Below, in pieces: positions 34,624 through 43,620 of a stretch of 64,000 nt of DNA. Under the pieces are notes generated by a model. It saw only the letters and a list, made by a program, of their open reading frames with translations, had not been told where the DNA came from and searched no databases. This DNA is from JAJPKK01 sp963781195 (GTDB taxonomy: Bacteria; Pseudomonadota; Alphaproteobacteria; Rhizobiales; Xanthobacteraceae), in contig CAWAEZ010000012.1 in assembly GCA_963781195.1 (NCBI GenBank), forward strand, positions 417,738 to 481,737. The letters are read 5' to 3'. The first letter of the stretch is position 1; each line of letters starts with the position of its first letter. A program made the translations under genes and the position numbers.

Positions 34624-36096
34624 TTGTTTGGAAAGCGCTCCGGCACGATGGCCGATCCGCGCGGCGCCCCGACGCCGCCGCCGAGTCTCGTACCGCCGCA
34701 GGCCCCGGCGCCCGCCGCGGCCGCGCCGGTCGCCGCCGGCCGGAACGGGGCGACCCCGGCGCCGTTCGTCCCGCCGCCGCCCGCCGAGCCGGCGCTCGAG
34801 AGCCGGCATTCCGAGGCGTTCTACGAGGTCAAGAGCAGCATCTTCACCGCGCTGATCGAGGCGATCGATCTGTCGCAGCTCGCCAAGCTCGATGCGGATT
34901 CCTCGCGCGAGGAAATCCGCGACATCGTCAACGAGATCATCGCGATCAAGAACATCGTGATGTCGATCTCCGAGCAGGAGGAGCTGCTCGACGACATCTG
35001 CAACGACGTTCTCGGCTACGGGCCGCTGGAGCCGGTGCTCGCCCGCGACGACGTGTCCGACGTGATGGTCAACGGCGCGACGACGGTCTACGTGGAAATC
35101 GCCGGCAAGATCCAGCGCACCGGAATCCGATTCCGCGACAACCAGCAGCTGCTCAACATCTGCCAGCGCATCGTCAGTCAGGTCGGCCGGCGCGTCGACA
35201 AATCCTCGCCGATCTGCGATGCGCGCCTGCCCGACGGCTCGCGCGTCAACGTGATCGCGCCGCCACTCTCCATCGACGGCCCGACGCTCACCATCCGCAA
35301 GTTCAAGAAGGACAAGCTCACGCTCGAGCAGCTGGTGCGGTTCGGCTCGATCTCGCCGGAGGGCGCCGACATCCTCAAGATCATCGGCCGTTGCCGGGTC
35401 AACACCCTGGTTTCGGGCGGCACCGGCTCCGGCAAGACCACGCTTCTCAATTGCCTCACCCGCTACATCGATACGGACGAGCGGATCATCACCTGCGAGG
35501 ACGCCGCGGAGTTGCAGCTCCAGCAGCCTCACGTGGTGCGGCTGGAGACCCGGCCGCCCAATCTGGAAGGCGGCGGCGAGGTCACCATGCGCGAGCTGGT
35601 GCGGAACTGCCTGCGCATGCGGCCGGAACGCATCATCGTCGGCGAAGTCCGCGGCCCCGAAGCCTTCGACCTGCTGCAGGCGATGAACACCGGCCATGAC
35701 GGCTCGATGGGTACCCTTCACGCGAACAACCCGCGCGAAGCGCTGTCGCGGTTGGAATCGATGATCACCATGGGCGGCTTCACGCTGCCGTCGCGCACCA
35801 TTCGCGAGATGATCTGCGCCTCGATCGACGTCGTCATCCAGGCCGCCCGGTTGCGCGACGGCAGCCGCCGCATCACCCATATCACCGAGGTGCTCGGGCT
35901 CGAGGGCGACGTCATCATCACCCAGGACCTGTTCGTCTACGACCTGATGGGCGAGGACGCCAACGGCAAGCTGATCGGGCGCCACCGGTCCACCGGCATC
36001 GGCCGGCCGCGATTCTGGGAGCGCGCGCGCTATTTCAACGAAGAGAGCCGGCTCGCGGCGGCGCTCGACGCTGCGCTCGCCGATCCGCCCACCTGA
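34624..36096 (+). CDS. cpaF: CpaF/TadA-type secretion ATPase
   Basis: The product is 490 residues from TTG 34624. GGAG lies seven bases upstream, and (M)FGKRSG is the usual CpaF N-terminus; ATG 34648 would lose it. A Pro/Ala-rich segment to about residue 60 leads into the ATPase: SGGTGSGKTTLLN (Walker A), CEDAAELQLQQPHVVRLETRPPN, RPERIIVGEVRGPEA (Walker B) and GHDGSMGTLHANNPREALSRLE (His box). It powers pilus extension from the cytoplasmic side of the membrane. Confidence 0.96.
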   Translation: MFGKRSGTMADPRGAPTPPPSLVPPQAPAPAAAAPVAAGRNGATPAPFVPPPPAEPALESRHSEAFYEVKSSIFTALIEAIDLSQLAKLDADSSREEIRDIVNEIIAIKNIVMSISEQEELLDDICNDVLGYGPLEPVLARDDVSDVMVNGATTVYVEIAGKIQRTGIRFRDNQQLLNICQRIVSQVGRRVDKSSPICDARLPDGSRVNVIAPPLSIDGPTLTIRKFKKDKLTLEQLVRFGSISPEGADILKIIGRCRVNTLVSGGTGSGKTTLLNCLTRYIDTDERIITCEDAAELQLQQPHVVRLETRPPNLEGGGEVTMRELVRNCLRMRPERIIVGEVRGPEAFDLLQAMNTGHDGSMGTLHANNPREALSRLESMITMGGFTLPSRTIREMICASIDVVIQAARLRDGSRRITHITEVLGLEGDVIITQDLFVYDLMGEDANGKLIGRHRSTGIGRPRFWERARYFNEESRLAAALDAALADPPT

Positions 36097-36110
36097 CGCG
36101 AGGTCCCGCC

Positions 36111-37082
36111 ATGCAAACGCTCGCGATTTTCCTGCTGGCGACGTTCTGCGCCGGCGCCATGGCGTGGGTTCTGATCTACCCGTGGCTGTCCGGCGAACAG
36201 GAAGCCGAAAAGCGGATGCAGAGCGTGGCCAAGCCGACGCTCGGCACGACCAAGGTGACCGCGCGTGCGCTCAAGACCCGCCGCGAGCAGGTCGAGGACA
36301 GCCTCAATCAGCTCGAGGAGAGGCGCCGGCAGACCAATTCGCCGCCGCTGGCGGTGCGCCTCACCCAGGCCGGGCTGTCGTGGTCGAAGCGGCGGTTCTT
36401 CGTCATCAGCGGAACACTCGGCCTCGTGGTATTTGCGGTGATCTATCTTCTCGACGTCGGCATCCTGCCGGCCGCGCTGCTCGCCTTCGCGGCCGGCTTC
36501 GGCCTGCCGCGCTGGATGCTGTCGTTCCTGAAGAAGCGGCGCGAGGCCAAGTTTCTCGACCGCTTTCCCGATGCCATCGACGTCATCGTTCGCGGCATCA
36601 AATCCGGTCTGCCGCTCGGCGATTCCCTGCGCGTGATCGCCACGGATTCGCCGGAGCCGATCCGCACCGAATTCCGCCATATCCTGGAGACCCAGGCGGT
36701 CGGCGTGCCGCTCGGCGACGCGTGCGGAAAGCTGTTCGAGCGGATGCCGCTGCCGGAATCGAATTTCTTCGCCATCGTCATCTCGATCCAGCAAAAGAGC
36801 GGCGGCAACCTCTCCGAGGCGCTCGGCAACCTCTCCAAGGTGCTGCGCGACCGCAAGAAGATGAAGGGCAAGATCAAGGCGATGTCGACGGAGGCCAAGG
36901 CCTCGGCGGCGATCATCGGCGCGCTTCCGGTCGCGGTGATGTCGATCGTCTACATCACCAGTCCCGACTACATCACGCTGCTGTGGACCGAGCGGCTCGG
37001 CCAGCTCATGCTGCTCGGTTCGGCGGTGTGGATGACGATCGGCGTCATGGTCATGAAGAAGATGATCAACTTCAATTTCTGA
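36111..37082 (+). CDS. tadB: Tad inner-membrane platform protein TadB
   Basis: The product is 323 residues with membrane segments at the N-terminus, around residues 100-140, and at the C-terminus. The T2SSF domain contains FPDAIDVIVRGIKSGLPLGDSLRVIA and QKSGGNLSEALGNLSKVLRDRKKMKGKIKAMS. TadB and TadC together form the platform on which CpaF assembles the pilus. It follows cpaF by 14 bases. Confidence 0.95.
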   Translation: MQTLAIFLLATFCAGAMAWVLIYPWLSGEQEAEKRMQSVAKPTLGTTKVTARALKTRREQVEDSLNQLEERRRQTNSPPLAVRLTQAGLSWSKRRFFVISGTLGLVVFAVIYLLDVGILPAALLAFAAGFGLPRWMLSFLKKRREAKFLDRFPDAIDVIVRGIKSGLPLGDSLRVIATDSPEPIRTEFRHILETQAVGVPLGDACGKLFERMPLPESNFFAIVISIQQKSGGNLSEALGNLSKVLRDRKKMKGKIKAMSTEAKASAAIIGALPVAVMSIVYITSPDYITLLWTERLGQLMLLGSAVWMTIGVMVMKKMINFNF

Positions 37083-37090
37083 GGGGCGCC

Positions 37091-38068
37091 ATGCTCGATT
37101 TCCTGCTCGCCTTTTTCGACAACAAGCGGCTGATGGCGATGACCCTCGCGGCGATCGCCGCGGCAGCGACCGTGTTCACGCTGGCGATGCCGCTGCTCGG
37201 CAACGACCAGCTCGAAAAGCGCATGGCGGCGGTTGCGACCGAACGCGAGAGGATCCGCCAGCGCGAGCGCGAACGGCTGGCGCGCGGCGAAAAGGCGAGC
37301 CTGCGGACGTCGCCGCGCCAATACATGCAGACGGTGGTGGAGAAGTTCAAACTGTCCGACTGGGTCGGCCAGGAGGCGGCGCGCGCCAAGCTCATCGAGG
37401 CCGGATACCGCGGACATGGGCCTTACGTGGTGTTCCTGTTCTTCCGCTTCGTCACCCCGATCGCCGCGCTCGGCCTCTCCCTCTTCTACGTGTTCATCAT
37501 CCTCCAGCTCGACATCGCCTGGACCTTGAAGCTCGGCATCTGCATCGGTGCCACCTATTTCGGCATCAACCTCCCGAACCTGTTCATCAACAACCGCATC
37601 CAGCGGCGGCAGGCTTCGATCAGCCGCGCGTTTCCCGACGGGCTCGACCTGCTGCTGATCTGCGTGGAGTCCGGCATGTCGCTCGAAGCCGCATTCAAGC
37701 GCGTGAGCGACGAGATCGGCTCGCAGTCGATCGAGCTGGCGGAAGAGCTCACGCTGTCGACGGCGGAGCTGTCCTACCTGCCCGACCGCCGCCAGGCATT
37801 CGAGAATTTCGCCAAACGGGTGCCGCTGGAAGGCGTCAAATCGCTGTGCATGGCGTTGCAGCAGAGCGAGCGGTTCGGCACGCCGATGGCGACCACGCTG
37901 CGCGTGCTCGCTCAGGAAAATCGCGACCAGCGCATGACCGCGGCCGAAAAGAAAGCCGCGGCGTTGCCGCCGCAGCTCACCGTGCCGATGATCCTGTTCT
38001 TCCTGCCGGTGCTGTTCGTCGTGATTCTCGGGCCGGCGATCATCAAGATGATCGACCAGTTCAAGTGA
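37091..38068 (+). CDS. tadC: Tad inner-membrane platform protein TadC
   Basis: The product is 325 residues, starting 8 bases after tadB with GAGG upstream. The T2SSF domain has FPDGLDLLLICVESGMSLEAAFKRVSDEIG and LCMALQQSERFGTPMATTLRVLAQENRDQRM. About four membrane segments are visible, the last being VPMILFFLPVLFVVILGPAII. It is the last gene of the cpaB-tadC operon and converges on tadD. Confidence 0.95.
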   Translation: MLDFLLAFFDNKRLMAMTLAAIAAAATVFTLAMPLLGNDQLEKRMAAVATERERIRQRERERLARGEKASLRTSPRQYMQTVVEKFKLSDWVGQEAARAKLIEAGYRGHGPYVVFLFFRFVTPIAALGLSLFYVFIILQLDIAWTLKLGICIGATYFGINLPNLFINNRIQRRQASISRAFPDGLDLLLICVESGMSLEAAFKRVSDEIGSQSIELAEELTLSTAELSYLPDRRQAFENFAKRVPLEGVKSLCMALQQSERFGTPMATTLRVLAQENRDQRMTAAEKKAAALPPQLTVPMILFFLPVLFVVILGPAIIKMIDQFK

Positions 38069-38150
38069 GGCCGACCCGCGCGAGCGGAGGGGCCGGGTGC
38101 CGTCGCTTTCCGGCGGTCCGTCGCAGGTGTCGTGCCGTCAGGTCACGCCG

Positions 38151-38930
38151 TCAGGTTCCGGCGGCGGATGCGACCGTTCGCGGTCGCTCGACGGTCTTGA
38201 AGTCGTTTTGCTGGGCAAGCATCCGCCGCAGCGTGTCGACATTGGCCGCCGCCTCTCCCGGCGGCAGGTCGGCGCGGGCGATGCTTTCCGCCTCGGGAAA
38301 CCGGCCCTGCAGGCCGACCACCAATGCGAGGTTCTGACGCACCCGCGTATCCGTGCCGCCCACGGCGGCCGCACGCCGCAGCGTCGCCTCCGCGTTCTTG
38401 AGGTCCTTGGCGAGCGCGTAGGACAGTCCGAGATTGGACAGCACCCCGGGATCGTCGGGCTTGATCTTGAGGGCGCTGGAATAGTGCAGCTGGGCTTCGG
38501 CATGGCGGCCGAGCTGGTCGAGCACGGCGCCCTGTGCGGACAGGATTCGCCAGTCCGGCTGGTCGGGAGTGTGAGCGCGGTTGAGCACATCGAGTGCCTG
38601 CTCGAGGTTGCCCACGTCTGAGAGGGCGCGCCCATAGGCGCCGAGCAGGGCGGTATTGCCGGGATGGTAGAAGGTCGCCTGCTGCAGCACCGAAGTCGCC
38701 TGGGTGCGTTGACCGCTCGCGCGCAAGGCCTGGGCGTAGGCGAGGGCGATGGCGGCGTCTTCCGGCTTGTCGCGATAGCGTGGTGCGATCTTCTCGGCCT
38801 CGGTCCGCCATTCGGCCTCGGTCTTCGGGGTCGGGGCCGGCGGCGGCTCTTGCGCGACCAGGGTGGCGGATGTCAGCGACGCGATGTTCTGGCAGCCACC
38901 GGTGAACAGCGCGAGGCCGAGGGCGGCCAC
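38151..38930 (-). CDS. tadD: TPR lipoprotein TadD, uncertain N-terminus
   Basis: The product is 259 residues from GTG 38930. The lipobox FTGGC ends a very short signal (ALGLALFTGGC). Several TPR units follow, for example GNTALLGAYGRALSDVGNLEQALDVLNRAH and DPGVLSNLGLSYALAKDLKNAEATLRRA. TadD is a periplasm-facing outer-membrane lipoprotein needed for secretin assembly. The GTG start leaves no positive charge in the signal. The codons just upstream in this frame encode RHRRSPRGVA but have no start. An ATG at 39018 is in another frame. A small frame change may separate them. Confidence 0.8.
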   Translation of the reverse strand: MAALGLALFTGGCQNIASLTSATLVAQEPPPAPTPKTEAEWRTEAEKIAPRYRDKPEDAAIALAYAQALRASGQRTQATSVLQQATFYHPGNTALLGAYGRALSDVGNLEQALDVLNRAHTPDQPDWRILSAQGAVLDQLGRHAEAQLHYSSALKIKPDDPGVLSNLGLSYALAKDLKNAEATLRRAAAVGGTDTRVRQNLALVVGLQGRFPEAESIARADLPPGEAAANVDTLRRMLAQQNDFKTVERPRTVASAAGT

Positions 38931-39034
38931 TGCGACGCCCCGCGGGGATCGGCGATGCCGAGCGGGGAAGGGGTGACGAGTTATCCGGATTGCCCACCTT
39001 CAAGCTTGCGAGAGTCATCAATAGAACGTTAACC

Positions 39035-39049
39035 CTAACGATCGGTTAA
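39035..39049 (-). promoter_or_regulatory. CtrA-like box with one mismatch upstream of tadD
   Basis: CTAA (39035-39038), seven bases, TTAA (39046-39049) and T. One base differs from TTAA-N7-TTAA. It lies about 105 bases upstream of the tadD GTG and close to the ATG at 39018. Confidence 0.4.
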
Positions 39050-39151
39050 TGCCGGCACGGCCCCAACGGCAGCGAGCGAGCCGGGCGAACGTCCTTCTAC
39101 TCGGCGCCGCCGCGTGGTAGCAGGGCCGCCAACATCGTTCGGAACCCGTTC

Positions 39152-40528
39152 ATGCATCCTGCATTCGTGACCGGCGGCGACGCCGCGACGCCGATCTGGT
39201 TCGTAACCGCCGCGACCTGGGGGGACATTCGCACGCGTCTCGACCCGCGGGCCTGCGCCTTCGCCGCGGCGGTCGGCTTCGAGCCCGTGCCGGGCCGCCA
39301 CGCTCTGCTTCCGGCGCCCGACGGCACGCTCGCCGCGGTGCTGTTCGGAATTGAAGACGAGGCGAAGCCCTACAATCCCTTCCTGCCGGGGATGCTTGCC
39401 GGCGCGTTGCCCCGCGGCACCTATCGCTTTGCCAATGCGGCGCGGGATTTGCGGCTGGCCGCGCTCGCCATCGCGCTCGGAGCCTACCGCTTCGTCCGCT
39501 ACGGCAAGGCTGCCAACGAGGTTCGGCTGGAGCTGCCCGACGGGGTGGACGGGGCCGACCTGTCGCGCATTGCCGAGGGCGTCTATCTCGCCCGCGATCT
39601 CATCAACACCCCGGCGAACGACATGGGCCCGGTCGAACTCGCCGAGGCCGCGGGCGCGCTCGCCGGACGCCACGATGCCGCGTTCGGCGTGATCGTGGGC
39701 GATGAGCTGCTGGCGCGGAATTTCCCGCTGATCCATGCGGTCGGCCGCGCCGCCGCCCGGCCGCCCCGGCTGATCGACATCACCTGGGGCGATCCGGCGG
39801 CGCCGAAGGTGACGCTGGTCGGCAAGGGCGTGTGCTTCGACAGCGGCGGCCTCGACATCAAGCCCGACAGCGCCATGCTGCTCATGAAGAAGGACATGGG
39901 CGGCGCCGCGAGCGTGCTCGCGCTCGCCCACATGATCATGGACCGCAAGCTCGACGTGCGGCTGCGCGTGCTCATCCCCGCGGTCGAGAATTCCATCTCC
40001 GGTGGTGCGTTCCGCCCGCTCGACGTCTACCGGTCGCGCAAGGGGCTCGCGGTCGAGGTCGGCAACACCGATGCGGAGGGCCGGCTGATCCTCGCCGATG
40101 CGCTGGCGCTGGCCGACGAGGAGCGCCCGGATCTGCTCGTCGACATGGGGACGCTGACCGGAGCCGCGCGGGTTGCGCTCGGTCCCGACCTGCCGCCGTT
40201 CTATACCGATGACGAGACGCTGGCCGGGGATGTCGCCCGCCACGCCCGCGCCGCGCACGACCCGCTGTGGCGCCTGCCGTTGTGGCGCCCCTACGATCAG
40301 ATGCTGGATTCCAAAGTGGCCGATCTCAACAACATCGCCACCGGCGGATTCGCCGGCTCGATCATCTGCGCGCTGTTTCTCAACCGCTTCGTGGGCGCCG
40401 CCAAGGCGTGGCTGCATCTCGACATCTACGCCTGGGCGCCGTCCGCGAAGCCCGGACGCCCGGAAGGCGGCGAATGCCAGGCCGCGCGCGCCCTCTACGC
40501 GCTGCTCGCGGAGCGCTATGGCCGATGA
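39152..40528 (+). CDS. M17-family leucyl aminopeptidase-like protein
   Basis: The product is 458 residues. The catalytic C-terminal domain has GKGVCFDSGGLDIKP, MKKDMGGAASVLALAH and the M17 signature GNTDAEGRLILADAL, giving the two-metal site and catalytic Lys and Arg. A divergent N-terminal domain precedes it. It trims N-terminal residues from peptides in the cytoplasm. The stop overlaps the next gene by four bases, coupling it to an NlpC/P60 hydrolase; this pairing is common in Hyphomicrobiales. Confidence 0.92.
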   Translation: MHPAFVTGGDAATPIWFVTAATWGDIRTRLDPRACAFAAAVGFEPVPGRHALLPAPDGTLAAVLFGIEDEAKPYNPFLPGMLAGALPRGTYRFANAARDLRLAALAIALGAYRFVRYGKAANEVRLELPDGVDGADLSRIAEGVYLARDLINTPANDMGPVELAEAAGALAGRHDAAFGVIVGDELLARNFPLIHAVGRAAARPPRLIDITWGDPAAPKVTLVGKGVCFDSGGLDIKPDSAMLLMKKDMGGAASVLALAHMIMDRKLDVRLRVLIPAVENSISGGAFRPLDVYRSRKGLAVEVGNTDAEGRLILADALALADEERPDLLVDMGTLTGAARVALGPDLPPFYTDDETLAGDVARHARAAHDPLWRLPLWRPYDQMLDSKVADLNNIATGGFAGSIICALFLNRFVGAAKAWLHLDIYAWAPSAKPGRPEGGECQAARALYALLAERYGR

Positions 40529-41373
40529 GCTTCGATCCGCGCGTCACGCCGGCGCGGCCGGACCTCGCGGCCGCGCATCTGCGCGGCGAGGTCGACGCGC
40601 CGCGCTACGTCGAAGGCATGGACTTCGAGGTCTTCGATCCCGTCGCTCCCGTGCGCAAGGCCCCGGTGCCCGACGCCGCGCTCGAGACCGAGGCCCTCAA
40701 GGGCGAGCGCGTGACCATCTACGACGAGGACGGCGAAGGCTGGGGCTGGGGCCAGCTTCTTGCCGACGGCTATGTCGGCTGGCTGCCGATGAACGCCTTG
40801 CGTCCTCCGGGGCCGCCGTCGACCCACAAGGTCGCGGCGCTGCGCACGATCCTGTTTCCCGGACGCTCCATCAAGGCGCAGCCGGTCGAAGGCCTGCCTC
40901 TGGGCTGCCGCATCACCATCACCAGCCAGGAGGGCGAGCTCGCGCGGCTCGCCTCGGGCCGCTACGTGCCGGCGCGCCACATCGCGCCGCTCGACGCCGT
41001 GGCGCCGGATTTTGTCGGGGTCGCCGAGCGCTTCATCGGCGTGCCCTATCTCTGGGGCGGCAAGACGAGCCTCGGCATCGACTGCTCGGGCCTCGTGCAG
41101 GTCGCGCTCACCGCCTGCGGCATCGCCTGCCCGCGCGACAGCGACATGCAGCGGGTATTGGGCGCGCCGGTGGCCGCGGACGATTTCGATGCCCTGCGGC
41201 GCGGCGACCTCGTGTTCTGGAAGGGGCATGTGGCGGTGATGCGCGATCCCGCCACCCTGCTTCATGCCAACGGCTTCCATATGGCGGTGACGGCGGAGCC
41301 GGTCGGCGAAGCGCTGGCGCGCATCCGCGCGAGCGGCAGCGACGTGCTCGAAGTCCGGCGGCTCCGATCGTGA
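40525..41373 (+). CDS. NlpC/P60-family cysteine peptidase with bacterial SH3 domains
   Basis: The product is 282 residues. Residues 1 to about 155 hold two SH3-like segments (ERVTIYDEDGEGWGWGQLLADGYVGWLP). The NlpC/P60 domain has the catalytic cysteine Cys187 in GIDCSGLVQ and the histidine in WKGHVAVM. Such enzymes cut D-Glu-meso-DAP or similar bonds in muropeptides. No signal peptide is visible, so a cytoplasmic recycling role together with the M17 peptidase is plausible. Confidence 0.92.
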   Translation: MSFDPRVTPARPDLAAAHLRGEVDAPRYVEGMDFEVFDPVAPVRKAPVPDAALETEALKGERVTIYDEDGEGWGWGQLLADGYVGWLPMNALRPPGPPSTHKVAALRTILFPGRSIKAQPVEGLPLGCRITITSQEGELARLASGRYVPARHIAPLDAVAPDFVGVAERFIGVPYLWGGKTSLGIDCSGLVQVALTACGIACPRDSDMQRVLGAPVAADDFDALRRGDLVFWKGHVAVMRDPATLLHANGFHMAVTAEPVGEALARIRASGSDVLEVRRLRS

Positions 41374-41459
41374 CTCCAACGCACCGCTGACCTCTTCTGA
41401 TCGATGGCGCGGTGAGCTGCCGGCGCCGGCGTGCGATAGCGATGTTCGAAGGAGGGGCT

Positions 41460-42785
41460 ATGTTCCGCGATCCGAGGCTGGTGCTGGCGGCGTGCTGCCT
41501 GGCGATCCTGGCGGTCGGCGAGAACAGCACTGCGATCATGGCGGCGTTGCCGGCGATGACGGGCGAACTCCATCTCGACGCTGCCACCGTCGAATGGATC
41601 GTGAATGCCTATCTCCTGGCTTCTGCCGTGTTCATCGTCCTCGGCGGTGAAGCGGCCGACCGGTTCGGCGCCACCCGCTCTTCGGCGGCCGGCGTCGCGC
41701 TGTTCGTCGTCGCCTCGCTGATGATCGCGCTCGCGCCCGACGGAAACATCGTCGTCGCGGCCCGCGCGCTCCAGGGATTCGGGGCCGCGTTCGCCGTGCC
41801 GGGGACGCTCGCCGCCCTGACACAGGAGTTCGACCACTCCGAGCATGCCCGCGTCATCGGCGCCTGGACCGGCTTCCTGATGCTCGGCTTCAGCGTCGGG
41901 CCGCTGATCGGCGGCGTGGTCACGCACTACGCCGGTTGGCGGATGAATTTCTGGCTCAATGTCCTCGTCATGCTCCCGGCGGGGCTGACGCTGGGGCTGC
42001 GTCCGCCCGGCGCGAGGATGCGCGCGGAGCGCGTCGACTGGCTCGGCCTGGCGCTGCTTGCCGTCTTCATGGTGGCGCTGGTGCAAGGACTGCACGGGGT
42101 CGCCCGGCTGGCGGCCGCGCCGGTGGCGACGCTCGTGCCGTTCGCGGTGGCGGCCGTCGCGTTGGCCGGACTCATTTTCGTCGAGGCGCGCAGCAAGGCG
42201 CCTCTCCTCGATCTGGCATTGTTCCGAATCCGGAATTTCGCGCTGGCCTGCGCGCTGGCGTTTCTCCTGATGTTCGACATCATGGCGCTGCTGCTCTACT
42301 ACAACATCTTCGCGCAGGCTGCGGATGGGCTTGCGCTGACGCCGGTCTCGGCCGGACTCTCCCTCATGCCGCTCTCCGTCGCGCTGTTCGGCTTTTCGCA
42401 GGCGGCGCCGCGTCTCGCGGGTGTATTCGGCCTGCGACGGATGATCGCCGGCGGGTCGCTGCTGCTGGTCGCCGGCTGCGCCGTGGCGTGGGCTTCCCAC
42501 GCCGGCGCCGGGTTTGCCGTGCTCATGCTCGGCCTGTTCGTGGCCGGCGCCGGCATCGCGCTTCCCTACGCGTCCACGCCGAAGATCGGCCTTGCCGCGC
42601 TGCCTCAGACGCTGTCCGGCAAGGGCTCGGGCATTCTCAATTCCTCGAGCTTTCTCGGCGGCACCGTCGGCGTCACGGCCGGGGGAATCAGTTTCGGCGC
42701 CGCCGGATTCGCAGGGGTGCTCGCCCTGGTCGCGCTTGCTGCATTCGCGGGCGCGGCGCTCTCCCTTCAATTGAAGGACGAGTAA
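41460..42785 (+). CDS. MFS drug transporter, DHA2-type
   Basis: The product is 441 residues with ATG 41460 after GAAGGAGGGG. About 12-14 membrane segments are visible. Motifs are LPAMTGELHLDAATVEWIVNAYLL, GGEAADRFGATRSSAAGV (MFS motif A) and GFLMLGFSVGPLIGG (motif C of proton antiporters). It probably exports drugs or metabolites. No regulator gene adjoins it. Confidence 0.9.
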   Translation: MFRDPRLVLAACCLAILAVGENSTAIMAALPAMTGELHLDAATVEWIVNAYLLASAVFIVLGGEAADRFGATRSSAAGVALFVVASLMIALAPDGNIVVAARALQGFGAAFAVPGTLAALTQEFDHSEHARVIGAWTGFLMLGFSVGPLIGGVVTHYAGWRMNFWLNVLVMLPAGLTLGLRPPGARMRAERVDWLGLALLAVFMVALVQGLHGVARLAAAPVATLVPFAVAAVALAGLIFVEARSKAPLLDLALFRIRNFALACALAFLLMFDIMALLLYYNIFAQAADGLALTPVSAGLSLMPLSVALFGFSQAAPRLAGVFGLRRMIAGGSLLLVAGCAVAWASHAGAGFAVLMLGLFVAGAGIALPYASTPKIGLAALPQTLSGKGSGILNSSSFLGGTVGVTAGGISFGAAGFAGVLALVALAAFAGAALSLQLKDE

Positions 42786-43033
42786 TTCCGCCGCCGTCGA
42801 TCGTGGCGGCTCCGCCGCCTCGGAGACTTTCATCGAAGCTGGCGTCGAGCGCCGTGGCGTCGGCGCAGCGCGTTTGCGATTCCATGCCGGCGGAGCAGGC
42901 TCCAGTGAGCGTCCCCTAGGGGCTTCCACCCAGGGAGTTCACCTCAAGCACTCATCCGGATTGTCGTCACGTGCGGCGAAGCTACCCTTTCTCCCGAGGT
43001 GCCTGACATTGGAGTCGGCACAGGAAAGGGATG

Positions 43034-43255
43034 ATGAACGTGATCGCCCGCACAGGCGTGCCTGACGTATCCGCGGAACAGAAGGCGCTCGACCGGACCC
43101 GCAAGCAACTCTGCAAGCTGCGCTGGATCGGACGCGAACGCGACGCCGAACGCATGCTCGTGGCCTTGCGCGCCGCCGGACGATCGCCGCGTGCCCGCGG
43201 CGAGGCGGGTCGGCGCGGTCCCCTTTCGGAACGGACGGAAGATGTGCGCGCGTGA
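43034..43255 (+). CDS. small basic protein of unknown function
   Basis: The product is 73 residues with AGGAAAGG upstream of ATG 43034. It is basic (KALDRTRKQLCKLRWIGRERDAERML then Arg/Gly-rich) with one cysteine and a predicted amphipathic helix. I do not recognise it. It lies 54 bases before another small gene. Confidence 0.5.
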   Translation: MNVIARTGVPDVSAEQKALDRTRKQLCKLRWIGRERDAERMLVALRAAGRSPRARGEAGRRGPLSERTEDVRA

Positions 43256-43309
43256 CGCCCGGGCCCCTGTGGACCCGGGTGCCGGCGCGCATTTGTCGGG
43301 AGTTTGAAC

Positions 43310-43591
43310 ATGCCGGTCGTGCTCAAGATAACGCTGGTGAACTGGGCGGCCATCATCGCGCTTTGGGCGCCCGTCTATCTGTCGGTGCTCGATGGTCTGG
43401 GCCATGCATCCATCGCGCGATCCGAGTTGTTCCAATGGGCTCTGGTCGCCGTCGGCATCGCCGGCCTCGCAGGCGTTCTCTACGTCGGATGGAGGGATAC
43501 GCGAGATCCCGCCTGGCGCGCCGCGCACCAGCTTCCGCCGATGCCATCGCTGCCGCGGGGCAAAGCATCATCGGCGCATAGCCGACGCTGA
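43310..43591 (+). CDS. small membrane protein of unknown function
   Basis: The product is 93 residues from ATG 43310, with GGGAG eight bases upstream. Two membrane segments are visible (ITLVNWAAIIALWAPVYLSV and WALVAVGIAGLAGVLYVGW) and a polar, basic tail follows. I do not recognise the family. It ends 30 bases before the TerC-family gene and may share its transcript. Confidence 0.55.
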   Translation: MPVVLKITLVNWAAIIALWAPVYLSVLDGLGHASIARSELFQWALVAVGIAGLAGVLYVGWRDTRDPAWRAAHQLPPMPSLPRGKASSAHSRR

Positions 43592-43620
43592 TCAACGAAC
43601 CCACTTTTTCGGGCAGGGGC

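Noticed and set aside
42786..43030. Possible small gene between the MFS pump and the first small unknown gene
   Set aside because: No frame here has both a ribosome-binding site and a credible composition.
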